DNA of 64,000 bases from Ctena decussata (taxonomy: Eukaryota > Mollusca > Bivalvia > Lucinida > Lucinidae), in contig OZ022499.1 of NCBI GenBank assembly GCA_963989385.1, positions 36,456,866 to 36,520,865 of the forward strand. Direction: 5' to 3'. A program made the position numbers and the translations under genes. How positions within the stretch are numbered: position 1 is the first letter of the stretch; each line of letters opens with the position of its first letter. Of this stretch, positions 54,550-64,000 are shown one piece after another. The notes below the pieces were generated by a model. That model saw only the letters and a program-made list of their open reading frames with translations, did not search any database and was not told the origin of the DNA.

Positions 54550-54912
54550 GATACCGTATACGCGGTAATTTTCGCGGGTTCAAATTTCGCGTTTTAGGGT
54601 CAAAAACAAACATTAATTTTCGCGAATTTTAATTTTCGCGGTAAGCAACATCACTACTTCTTTTTCACTTGAGCCAGTTCGTTCATTAACCTGCGGCAGG
54701 GCTGCCGCAGGTTAATGAAAGAACTGGCTCAAGTGAAAAGTACTAGCAATTACCGAAGCGAACAGAAACAAAATATATGAACACTGTGTCTACATAAGAC
54801 ATTTTGTAAGAAAAGGAAATTATTTCGCGATTTTAATATTCGCGGTTTCTAAGTGACCGCGAAATACCGCGAAAAAAGAAAACCGCAAAAATTATCATGT
54901 ATACAGTACCAT
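54550..54912. mobile_element. TTTCGCGG-type TIR element with a central hairpin
   Basis: The left end CCGTATACGCGGTAATTTTC GCGG and right end CCGCAAAAATTATCATGTAT AC are imperfect complements. Both subterminal regions are rich in TTTTCGCG / CGCGAAA words (about eight in all). At the centre (54662-54739) is a separate 38-bp-stem hairpin with one mismatch and a 2-base loop, centred on CTGCGGCAGGGCTGCCGCAG. The hairpin is not related to the TTTCGCGG sequence and may be a nested insertion. Confidence 0.8.
54662..54739. repeat. Near-perfect 38 bp stem hairpin
   Basis: Arms 54662-54699 and 54702-54739: TTTTCACTTGAGCCAGTT(C) and TTCATTAACCTGCGGCAG facing the exact complement except G/T at one site, with loop GG. 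Such a tight palindrome can extrude as a cruciform and is prone to deletion in cloning. Confidence 0.92.
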
Positions 54913-55280
54913 AACAGAATAAAGCTTGCTACATCCAGAATGCTACTCCTTTTCAATACACCCAGATAATAGAGGAATACAGCTAAAATATACAACAAAA
55001 CACATAAACCTTTACGCAAGCACTTCCTCTGAACAATCAGCGATAAATTACAGGAATCTCTTAGGAGCTCTTACCCTCGCCCTAACTTCCATAGACTTAC
55101 TTTCATGGCTGTGCGTATTTACCATCCTAGCCTGCTAGATGTTTGTATGAGCGAGAGGAATAGAGATTTGTTACTATGTCTATAGGCACATCACTTAGCT
55201 TTGGACGAACATTCATCAAAGTCTGCATGACCTCGAGAAAAGCATTTTGGAGACACAGTCAGATACAGTCTCAGAACAGT
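54913..55280. other. Non-coding, nothing recognised
   Basis: The plus frame at 54926-55138 (70 codons) shows no domain. No repeat recognised. Confidence 0.35.
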
Positions 55281-55518
55281 TGAGCCGCGACACATGAAAA
55301 CTAACAATGTGGTTGTGCACCCAGCGCAGACTCAATTCAGCATGGACATCCGCCTTGTCTGATCAGACTCATCCATAGCGCTTAAAGGGTAACTAAAGGG
55401 TCTAAGCTACCTTCATGCGGACAGCGAAGACTCTGATCAGACTGGGCGGATGCCCAGGCTGATCTGAGTCTGCGCTGGGCGCAAAACCACATTGTTGGTT
55501 TTGTCGTGTCGCGGCTCA
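55281..55518. mobile_element. CGACACGA-type foldback MITE, copy 4
   Basis: Starts TGAGCCGCGACACATGAAAA and ends TTTTGTCGTGTCGCGGCTCA. Arms carry CCCAGCGCAGACTCAATTCA and GCTGATCTGAGTCTGCGCTGGG. Only about 1.07 kb separates it from copy 3. Well preserved. Confidence 0.92.
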
Positions 55519-57402
55519 GTCTGTTGTCTACTTAAGTAGTCAGTTGGATTTCTACTATACATAATCAATCTCTTACCTGCACTGGACTAGATGTATGCAT
55601 TACGAAAAGTTACACTTGATTATGTTTTGAGGAAGACTGCCTTGTTACAACCGTGTCGGGCCAAATCCTACGAATTTGCCAAGGATGGATTGGGCGTGAT
55701 AAACTTCACTGTATATGACCCTTAGAAAGTTTGTCTCAAGTTGTTAGGTTTCTGTTTAATGTCATATAATAATACCGCTAGATCAAGAGCTTTTTCAAGC
55801 TTTCAACTATGTTTTTTATTTATAAACGTTTTCTGTTGATTCAATAGTTTGATTTAAAAAGAGCAAAAATCTACCTTGAATAGATTTGTTATTTACTTTC
55901 TTTATTAGTTTATTTACCATAAAATATTTTTGAATTGAATCTCTATGGTTTTTCTGTGTTTTCTCACAAGACTGAAATTTAATTTCAATGACCATGCGGT
56001 ATAAACTAATAATAACTTCGTTATTTTGAAGGAATTCATTAATAAATTTAAGCTTAACTGTAGAATACTTCAGACGAAATAACGAAATTTTGATAAGTTT
56101 AGACTTTTTAGTAAGATTAAGTTCCAATGACAGCATGGGGTGCAGAAATGCGGCACATCTTTAACAGTGTTTATTATCACGTGTATGTTGTGAACAAATG
56201 GACAATTTGCCAAAGACAGCTGAAACCCCCACTGCTAATTATTAAGAGATTGTTTACGCAGAAGGTTTTACACACGGGTGTAGAGCCTTATGCGTCGCCA
56301 GGACGGCAGAGGGTGACTTCCGGCTAATGGTGTTATCGACCAGTGTACTACATTAACAAGGAAACTCTAACAATGTTAGAATTTTTGAAATTTATATATA
56401 TGATAATGTAAGTTCTATATACAAACAATACAATTTACAACTGTCAGAACTACAATAATATACAACACATATCAGTTATGTCGCTGGCCCAAGTAAGGTG
56501 TTTGTTCCTAATCTGTAATCGATCTGCATATGTTACGCAAATCGATTACCGTCTGACGTCAACACCGTACTCGGCTCAGCGCCATGGACTGAAAGGAAAA
56601 TACAAAGAACAAAGACGTTAACTGAGCTCACAACAAAAAAATAAGGCCTTTATACCGTTGCAGGCTATCTTAGACTGGTCACTCCCTGGATTATACCAGG
56701 GACCAGTCGATATATTATGGGAATCACCTACTTATTCCATATCGCGCACTTCTGGACAATTTTTAACTTGCACTTGACTCGCTAATACACTAGTGGACGA
56801 ACACAACTGGTTCACACCGTCCCACTTTCTATTCAGCAGCCAATCACCTCGACGACAGCGGCCGACTTCGCCTAATTTTCGCGCATCCCGCTTTGGCTAG
56901 GAATCCTGCGCAAGTGGCGTCGTAATTGTGCTTCTACCCGGGTTGGTATTAACCTGGAGAGGTAATATTGTATCTCCAGGTGAGAAGTGGCTTTAAGCCC
57001 AAACAGTTGACTGTCGGACTTGAAGTGCCTAAAAATAACGAACTCACACTTAATACATTATAACAACATAATAACAATACGTAAGACCTGGGTCTGTCTT
57101 GGAAATACCATACAACGCCCTCGGCGAATGCCGAGCATAACGCGCACACGCCTGCCGTATCACTAGAAACAACTCGCGCACACGATGTAAAGCTAAAACT
57201 GTGCTTGCCAATTCCGCCGATGAAGAAAGGTAGATCCTACCACACATGAGCGTCGAAGGATCTGACGTCAAACATTGTCTAGAAGTATACTGACGTCAAC
57301 AGGTATCACCATGACATATCCCACATAAAACATGAATGATCAAAACAATTACTTATTTACATTAAATAGAATTACCAAAAATCTAACTTACACATGTATT
57401 AA
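55519..57402. other. Long non-coding region
   Basis: A short hairpin lies at about 56673-56709 (GACTGGTCACTCCCTGG / CCAGGGACCAGTC). TGACGTCA occurs near 56555, 57260 and 57288. Overlapping frames at 56949-57271 have no domain, and the AT-rich 106-codon minus frame at 55816-56136 is Lys/Ile/Asn-rich as expected from composition. Confidence 0.4.
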
Positions 57403-57513
57403 ACTCCGTTCATTAATTCTGAAACTGGGTTTTTCGCTGCTCATACTTTTATAATCTAATCAATCCAGGTAAAACTTTGCATAGTGATAATGCTAGACTT
57501 CCGCCGATTTCTC
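57403..57513 (+). repeat. Left member of a distant inverted pair
   Basis: CTCCGTTCATTAATTCTGAA ACTGGGTTT, then TAATCTAATCAATCCA, ending GACTTCCGCCGATTTCTC. The reverse complement lies at 62990-63107 with about 85% identity by eye over about 112 bases. It could be the ends of a 5.7 kb composite or two copies of a dispersed repeat in opposite orientation. Confidence 0.75.
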
Positions 57514-57599
57514 ATCAATGTGTCCTATGACTCTGTCCTTCGTAGGATGCTGGGCTAACCTGCGCAAAACTGCAAATTACAGATTTTCAATCCGAGACT

Positions 57600-57865
57600 A
57601 AGTCCACCGGACAGGTTGATAAAAAAATCACAGATCCTCTAGCAATTGGGAAAAATTCAGACAGCAAAGAAATTTTGTCACTAAATTGAAAAGGAAATCT
57701 ATCAATCAGTATTTTATTGAACGCTGTGTTGGAGGCTGTAAGGCAAAAGACTTTTGGCCCACAGTCAAACCCTTTTTAACAAATAAAGGCAGTTGTGTAC
57801 AAAAAGATACAATCTTACTTGAAAATGATAAACTTATCAATGACCACAACATTACTACTAGCTAA
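57600..57865 (+). pseudogene. LINE reverse transcriptase fragment (pre-catalytic region)
   Basis: An open frame from about 57626 (continuous from 57644) to a TAA at 57863 reads NWEKFRQQRNFVTKLKRKSI, then NQYFIERCVGGCKAKDFWPT, then VKPFLTNKGSCVQKDTILLE and NDKLINDH. The R-N-x-V-T-x-x-K-R-K, DFW-P-T-V-K-P-F and L-x-E-N-D-K-L-I series is diagnostic of the segment before the RT palm domain in many animal non-LTR retrotransposons. It is cut off before any catalytic motif, 33 bases before the large foldback at 57899. No internal stop, so decay is recent or slight. Confidence 0.85.
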
Positions 57866-58699
57866 TGTTTCACTGTTAGAACATGTCCGACTATAAATAA
57901 AGGGGGGTCTCCATAAGGGCCATTTTCTGGTTACAAATGGATTTTCACCAAAACTCACCAATCCCTACTTGTATGTGTTGGCTTTCATATACTGAAATAC
58001 TGATCTCATCGAAAGTGTATTTTGAGTGAAGCGCAGTGTCAAAGTGGGTGGGGTAATTCCACCCCATACATTACCATGTATCATTTTTTCAATTATCTCT
58101 ATAATTATTAATGGCTGATTTACCATTATGACTTGAAATAATACAGGATATATGCTATTTAATTGGGTTATATAACTTACCACTGTTTGCTTATTCAATA
58201 CCAATATATTAGCTTATAAGTGATAACAAGAATTTTACTTATTTTTGCTTCTCCAACTTTACGAAAAACCACAATTTTTCTTTATTTGTCCAGATATATA
58301 AAGGAAACTTTGCAATTATATTGATATGGCAGTGTACATTGCCGAATTATGAGAAAACTATCCTAGGCATATCAAAACATGAATTATCTGCCCTTGATTT
58401 AAGAAAATATGTTATTAAATTGGAAATGTAAGATCGAAATTCTACACTGGAAGGTATATGTATGATGACTCTTTTGCTCATGTTTCTAATATTATACTGA
58501 TTGTTGAGCTTTCAAATCCATATGGTGCCCATGATATTACACAAGAACTGTAACTGAACATCAGAGCTTATCCTGCTATATGCCACTTAATTACATCACA
58601 TTCAAGATATCATTTGCCGACTCAAAGTTTGATTTATGGATTTTCTGAGATATCGAATGTTATTGAATAACTTACTTTGAAATTTAAAATCCCCTCACT

Positions 58700-59230
58700 T
58701 CATTTAAGAGTTACATCCCTTTGATTAGTATTTTAGGCTATTTTTGTGTATACTTACGTTTAGCATACCATAGCTTGGTAACTATTTGAAATATCTTGAT
58801 GAAACTCTATAGTGGCCTGCATTATTACAAGACAATGTGTCGCACATAAGAATGATTTCTCCCCCTTACTTAATTTTGGAGTAACTTCCCTTTGATTAGT
58901 ATTCTATTCTATTCCCATTCACTCCATAACTCCTTAATCCTTTAAAATATTGTATTGAATCTTTCTAGGAATATATATATAATGAAGCAATGTACCCTGA
59001 ATAACAACCACAACTCTGGCTTACTTAATCCCTAAATTATGTGCCCTTGAATAAACTTCATGTTTATTCTGTAACTCTTTAATCGTTCAAAATGTTTTAA
59101 AACAACTTAATGGTGTTGTGTATATTGCCATGGGTTTATATTTGGACCAAGAATGGTAGCTCTAGTTTACTTGGTTTATGAATTATCTCCCTTGTTTGGC
59201 GATTTCTCAACTTAACAGGTGTATTATTCA
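58700..59230 (+). repeat. Diverged satellite-like units in the foldback interior
   Basis: Phrases such as GACAATGTGTCGCACATAAG, AACTTCCCTTTGATTAGTAT, CATAACTCCTTAATCC, CCACAACTCTGGCTTACTTA and GAATTATCTCCC are arranged like the 155-base unit of the 2.3-6.6 kb arrays (ATGTGTCGCGAACAAGAATG, ACAACTCTTGCTTTCTTAC, TTATTTCCCCTTGAT). About three units of roughly 140-150 bases are visible. A common origin is inferred from this order of short matches. Confidence 0.5.
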
Positions 59231-59384
59231 CCGCTTGCGAAGCTCTTGTTATGCCTTTTCTTAATTTAACAGATTTTCTTCTTAAAGGATGTTCTTGTAT
59301 CATTTCTTCTGGCAACTTTATGAACATTTTCACACTAAAGTTCTCCTCGGAATATTTTCTTTGGTAAACATATCTCCAACAGCG

Positions 59385-59565
59385 TCTGTGAATGTCTTTT
59401 GTCTCTGCATTTGTTCTGGTGACATGGCCAGCCCATCTTAGCTGAGCCAGTTTCAAAACGGTATATATGTTTTGCATCCCTGCCTCTCTTCAGGACTTTC
59501 TTATCCTGTCTTGCCATCTGAGTTTTGGGAGTGTCCTCAGACTGTTTATGTGTAACATTAGGATG
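59385..59565 (-). pseudogene. Decayed LINE reverse transcriptase C-terminus
   Basis: On the minus strand: INSLRTLPKLRWQDRIRKS, a stop codon, then REAGMQNIYTVLKLAQLRWA and GHVTRTNAETK. The WQD(R/K)I...LKLAQLRWAGHV(T/V)RM signature marks the C-terminal end of a large group of animal non-LTR reverse transcriptases, different from the lineage at 5060-5365. Downstream the frame decays. It lies in the interior of the foldback at 57899-60829, so that element has captured or been hit by a LINE copy. Confidence 0.8.
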
Positions 59566-60829
59566 ATCACTGTCAGATATATAAAAAATATTGCGTGTGT
59601 TGGGCAGGAGGGTTTAGTACACTGTCTCTGTCGTTAGTTTTCAGTGAGACTTGTAAATTTTAAACTTAGGTATTCAACAACATTTGATATATCAGTAACT
59701 AAAATCCATAAATCAAACTTTGGGTCGGAACATAACATCTTGAATGTTATTTAATTAAATGGCATAAACAAGGTTGAGCTCTGCTGTTCAGATACAGTTC
59801 TTGTGTAATATCACGGGCACTATATGGAATTGAAAGCTCAACAATCAGTATAATATTAGAAACATGAGCAAAAGAGTCATCAAAAATACACCTTCCAGTG
59901 TAGAATTACGGTCTTACATTTTCAATTTAATTACTTATAATTTCGTGAATCAAGGGCATATAATTCATATTTTGATAAGCCTAGGATAGTTTTCTCATAA
60001 TTTTGTAATGCACACTTTCATATCAATATAATTACAAAGTTTCCTTTTTGTATTTGGACAAATAATGAAAAATTGAGGTTTTTCATAAAGTTGGAGAAGC
60101 AAAATAAAGTAAAATTCCTGTTACCACATATAAGCTCATAACAGGATGAGCTCTGCTGTCCAGTTACAGTTCTTGTGTGATATCATGGGCACTATATGGA
60201 ATTTAAAGCTTAACAACCAGTATAATATTAGAAACATGAAGCAAAAGAGTCATCAAAAATATACCTACCAGTGTGGAATTTCGTTCCTTCATTTTAAATT
60301 GAATAACTTATATTTTCTTGAATCAAGGGCAGATAATTCAGGTATTGATATGCCTAGGATAGTTTTCTCATAATTATGCAATGCATACTATCTTGTCAAT
60401 ATAATTATAAAGTTTCCTTTATATATCTGGACAAATAAAGAAAAATTGAGGTTTTTCGTAAAGTTGGAGAAGCTAAAAAAGTAAATTTCCTGCTACCACC
60501 TATAAGCTCATATATTGCTATTGAATAAGCAAACAGTGGTAAGTTATATAACCCAGTTAATTAGCATACACGCCTGTATTATTTCAAATCATAATGGTAA
60601 ATCAGCCATTAATACCTATAGAGATAATTGAAAAAAAATGATACATGGTAATGTACGGGGCGGAATTACCCCACCCACTTTGACACTGCGCTTCACTCAA
60701 AATGCACTTCAAATGAGATCAGTATTGCAGTATATGAAAGCAAACACATACAAGTAGAGATTGGTGAGTTTTGGTGAAAATCCATTGGAAACCAGAAAAT
60801 GGCCCTTATGGAGACCCCCCCCCCCCTTT

Positions 60830-62194
60830 GTATTGTATTGTAGGTTGGTGACGCCTTTTAATACCATATAAAGTGGTCGCTATAAATAGTTTTGTGTACG
60901 GGTGGGGTTAGTATTCTAATACATGCTCTGCGCGTGCGAAATCAGTCAGCGTGACCACAAGCTTGTCATCCAGATAATTTTGTCTCAATTTGAAATTGAT
61001 TGCACCGCATGAATTCACATTGGACAAGGTTTTCAGTGTTTTATCATAGTATCGCTACTGGTAAACAACGTCTAAACGACGTCATATCAGCGTCAGTGCG
61101 ACGTAATGATGTTCACAGGCGTTATCTTAACGCAAATATAACAGCTCTCCGCAGTATGTAATTAAGTTTTAAAGTTCCAAAACATTACTACCAATGTTGC
61201 GTTAAAACTGCAAAGTTAAATACAAGGACAAAAGGACCAAACCGTGCACCTCTCAAACTTATTATAAGCTATTTGCTGTCTATAATACAGGTCATTTAGC
61301 AGATTTTCTCTCTTATTACTGGTGATAAAATTGATTTTTTTTCTCCAATGGTATTGTCAAACCAATACATAACTGGAAACTGACTTTCAGAATTTTATGT
61401 CAATTTTTTTTTAGGAAAATTATAGATTGGTTATGTATATAATAGACATTAAAGATGTGCTTTACTTCACAGTGATAGCTGTGGTAGTTTTAAAGATATT
61501 TAGCGAAATCAGTCTATTCCTCCTTCTTAGCCCCACCCATCCCCACCCCCACTCTGAAAAAATAATAAAATAACCTCCTCCCCCCCCCCCCCACCACACA
61601 CACACATACTACGTACATCCCCCTCCGCTCAATTAGTTTACCATCCAGACTCCCACCCCTCGACATGACCCCTTCCTAAACACACCTCCTTATTCAATCT
61701 ACCACCCAAACCGCCACCCTAGTCTCTAGACACACATCCTACAACCCCCTCCCCCCCCCCCCCCACCTTCGCCCCCACTTCTTTTCAACAAACGATTCCC
61801 TCGATTAGTCTACCACTCCAACCTCTTTCCTCGCGACACGAACATATATATATACGCAAGAAATACCTGAATGTAAATGCTACATCATCGAGCCTTACAG
61901 CTTGCGCAAACAGGATGCAGTCTGATCAGAGTCAACTGGAAGTCGAGATCAACCTCACGGTACCGAGTTTAAGTGAAAAGCTAAGACACATGCAATGGGT
62001 TACTTTTTTGCGATTCACATGATATATTTCACTTGCGTCATGTGAAAAGGATACATGCTGCTCATTTTCTATATCATCCAAGAGTGTTTATGAAAAAATG
62101 TAGACTCCGATATGACTGTTCGATCTGAGTCTTCCCTGTTCGTACAATACAAGGGTACCTTTTCACAAGCGTGCAAATATTTTACTTCCAAGAA
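60830..62194. other. Non-coding, C-rich polypyrimidine tracts
   Basis: C runs at about 61579-61591 and 61748-61764, set in CCACCC/CCTCC-rich text over about 61540-61830. No gene supported. Confidence 0.45.
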
Positions 62195-62281
62195 ACTGTA
62201 TTCATAGACATTGCAGCCCGATATAGACTGAAACACTGTCTCAAAGGGCCGTTAAATCCAAAACAATCAATCAATCAATCA
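62195..62281 (+). mobile_element. SINE/LINE 3' tail with (ATCA)n
   Basis: AAACACTGTCTCAAAGGGCC GTTAAATCCAAAACAATCAA TCAATCAATCA: a GGCCGTTAAA-type 3' end followed by a (CAAT)n microsatellite is the usual tail of molluscan SINEs and some LINEs. The 5' part is not recognisable, so only a 3' stub is present. Confidence 0.6.
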
Positions 62282-62894
62282 TACACATTGACGTACAAAG
62301 GTAAACCCGCATGCATGTATAAGCATGCGATATTATCTTCCGTATATATACGCGAAACTGATCTGAGCTTTTGCTTTTCGCATATCTGATGTGTGGTTGT
62401 GTGGACACAGAGGCACATAACAAAGTCTCTAGCTGACCAGTTTGGGATTTTTCTGTTCGCAGATACATTTTGCCACATTTTGCGTGAAACTGACTATGAG
62501 AAATATGATAGAAAAATGCAGGGACGTTTATGGGCCTGAAGTTCGCTTCTGAGTCGGATGACACAAGTGGCCTGTTGTTTATATGTATACTATACTTTTG
62601 AAATTTTCCCGCGAAAATACGACGCAAACAAATACAAGTGTTCAAAATATGGTAAAGAAACGGGGTCTGATTTTCAATTCTAAAATCCAGAGTTGTCAAA
62701 ACTGAAAAATGTAGCTCATGTGGTGGCTCGGTATTTTGTTCTGTACTACAAAGTAGCCGAACGTCAAAACGCTTGTTTTTTCTTATTCCTGTGACTTTGT
62801 TTGAGTAACAACAGTTATTACCCAAATGATCAGCGTGATACTCACGTGGAACGTATCTGAATATGTATGACTTAAGGCTGTCAATTTTCATCAA
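62271..62894 (-). other. 207-codon open frame, probably not a gene
   Basis: This is the second longest frame of the window. It starts MMKIDSLKSYIFRYVPREYH and ends CMID at the (ATCA)n tail of the retroelement stub. Composition (many Tyr, His, Ser, Cys, Ile) is what random sequence of this base content gives, and no domain, signal peptide, membrane segment or repeated motif is visible. A 207-codon chance frame is uncommon but expected occasionally in 64 kb. Kept as a low-confidence candidate exon. Confidence 0.12.
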
Positions 62895-62989
62895 ATGGTC
62901 TTAGTTTGCGGGCAGGTTTTTGAAATTTGCTGTTTCGTGCATGTAACTGCAGCTTTAGACGGTAGGCTAAGATACACGAGACCTTTATG

Positions 62990-63107
62990 AGAAATCGGCG
63001 GAAGTCGAGCTTCATCTATAGGCACAATGTAACGTGGATTGATTAGATTATAAAAGTTTGAGCAGCGATAAACCCAGTTTCAGAATTAATGAACGGAGTT
63101 TAATTCA
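62990..63107 (-). repeat. Right member of the distant inverted pair
   Basis: GAGAAATCGGCGGAAGTCGA G, TGGATTGATTAGATTATAAA AGTTTGAGCAGCG and CCCAGTTTCAGAATTAATGA ACGGAG are the complement of 57403-57513. Confidence 0.75.
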
Positions 63108-64000
63108 CTTCTTTAAACTAAGCGTATGACGATTTGCCATAGAATATATCCTTTGAATAGCTTAATAAGAGTTTCTAACACATTTGGGGTCATTACGTTT
63201 GATCTGACATCATGACGCCAATGATGTCATACCATATGACGTCATCTAATGAGGGCAAACCAAACGCATGACGACCAAATGTTACCGTTATAATATATGG
63301 AAAAAACCCTTAATGCGGTGCATGCTATGACGTCAATTGACGTCGAGTATGTAAATTAGTTCCATTACAAATCAATCTAATTCTATAGGCCACGTATACA
63401 TGAAACTAATGTAAAAAGCGCTGACGTCGCAATAACATGACTGCAACTGACGTCACTCGACGTCAAATATACGTACACCTGTGCAACCTCCATCAGTGTT
63501 ACAAACTATTTCCGTAATTTACAAAACGTCCTAAAATACAAATTCCTTGCGCAGCATGATCATTATCATCATGATCAGTCGATACCTTTTAATTATACCA
63601 TATTTCAGAAGTCACGTTTTCATTCTAAGCCAAATCTATTCTGAATAAATATAATAAAACTATACCTCTCATATCTTAACAACTGAATCCAGGCACATAA
63701 TATCCTTTCTCTTGGAATTTCAAGCCACTTCTAAATTTACCTTTAAATCAACGATTATAAATAGTAAATCAATAGCTTGGTAATCTCACCTTAAAATCAT
63801 GCAACTCGCTTTTACAGTGAACAGGCCATTTAGGTATTCACCAATAAGTAGTGCGTGACAAATAGCCACAATTTCCGTAAATGTTTTACTACCACAGTTA
63901 CCCTAAAAACTGTAGCCCTACTGATTGATAGAATTAAAAGGAATTACAACTTGACAGAATCGACGATCCGATTCATTTCGTAACATAGATTCATAATAAT
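63108..64000. other. Non-coding, with a cluster of CRE-like palindromes
   Basis: TGACGTCA occurs at 63237-63244, 63328-63335 and 63448-63455, each with a neighbouring GACGTC half match. No gene is supported before the window edge. Confidence 0.45.

Larger units (their letters stand above)
57899..60829. mobile_element. 2.9 kb foldback element with arms of about 0.8 kb
   Basis: The left end reads AAAGGGGGGTCTCCATAAGG and the right end is its complement with a longer C run. The left arm (57899 to about 58690) and right arm (about 59650-60829) match throughout, e.g. CAGTGTCAAAGTGGGTGGGG and its complement near 60678. The right arm contains an internal tandem duplication of about 380 bases (about 59770-60140 and 60141-60520). 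The middle holds diverged satellite-like units and a dead LINE fragment. No transposase frame is visible. The superfamily is unassigned. Confidence 0.88.

Noticed and set aside
59136..59477. 113-codon minus frame as an intact gene
   Set aside because: Its N-terminal part is the C-terminal signature of a LINE reverse transcriptase and the matching upstream part is separated by a stop codon.
62271..62894. 207-codon minus-strand frame as a real gene
   Set aside because: Ends inside a retroelement (ATCA)n tail and shows no domain or biased composition. Listed only as a low-confidence open frame.
1..64000. Bacterial-style systems (operons, CRISPR, toxin-antitoxin, phage defence)
   Set aside because: No prokaryotic gene density, Shine-Dalgarno-led frames or CRISPR spacing; repeat content is animal-type throughout.

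Overview
The window is animal nuclear DNA, most likely from a bivalve mollusc. The basis is the AT-rich sequence, the near absence of long open frames, and an interspersed-repeat complement that I associate with clams: TIR-bracketed elements carrying (TCCG)n microsatellites plus arrays of about 155 bp, tRNA-derived SINEs, and many foldback MITEs. The species cannot be fixed from the sequence alone. There are no bacterial operons, CRISPR arrays or intact tRNA/rRNA genes.

Only one protein-coding gene is well supported: an intronless minus-strand gene at 8699-10444 (581 codons). It encodes a divergent ankyrin-type protein ending in a clear SOCS box, so it probably acts as a substrate receptor of an elongin B/C-cullin E3 ubiquitin ligase. 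A possible two-exon start at 16170-16256 / 16752-16809 and a 58-codon frame at 21620 are weak candidates only.

Layout. 0.5-7.1 kb: satellite arrays inside TIR-bracketed elements, with a SINE and a decayed LINE between them. 7.4-8.6 kb: an old array. 8.7-10.4 kb: the SOCS-box gene. 11.9-14.6 kb: a repeat block, then a 1.6 kb TIR transposon with 5 bp target duplications. 15.2 kb: a TA-flanked MITE. 17.5-19.9 kb: inverted repeats around a dead Penelope-like reverse transcriptase. 19.9-20.9 and 29.3-30.5 kb: eroded arrays. 34.7-43.7 kb: a nest of repeats inside repeats, including a palindrome built of mirrored 30 bp units and a third microsatellite/array element. 46.8-55.5 kb: MITEs, including a 921 bp mariner-type element. 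57.4-63.1 kb: LINE fragments and a 2.9 kb foldback with arms of about 0.8 kb.

Nothing here works as a multi-gene pathway. The unusual content is structural: foldback elements inserted into other repeats, with insertion boundaries that can often be read from target duplications or related uninterrupted copies. Coordinates of decayed repeats are approximate. Similarities between copies were judged by eye.
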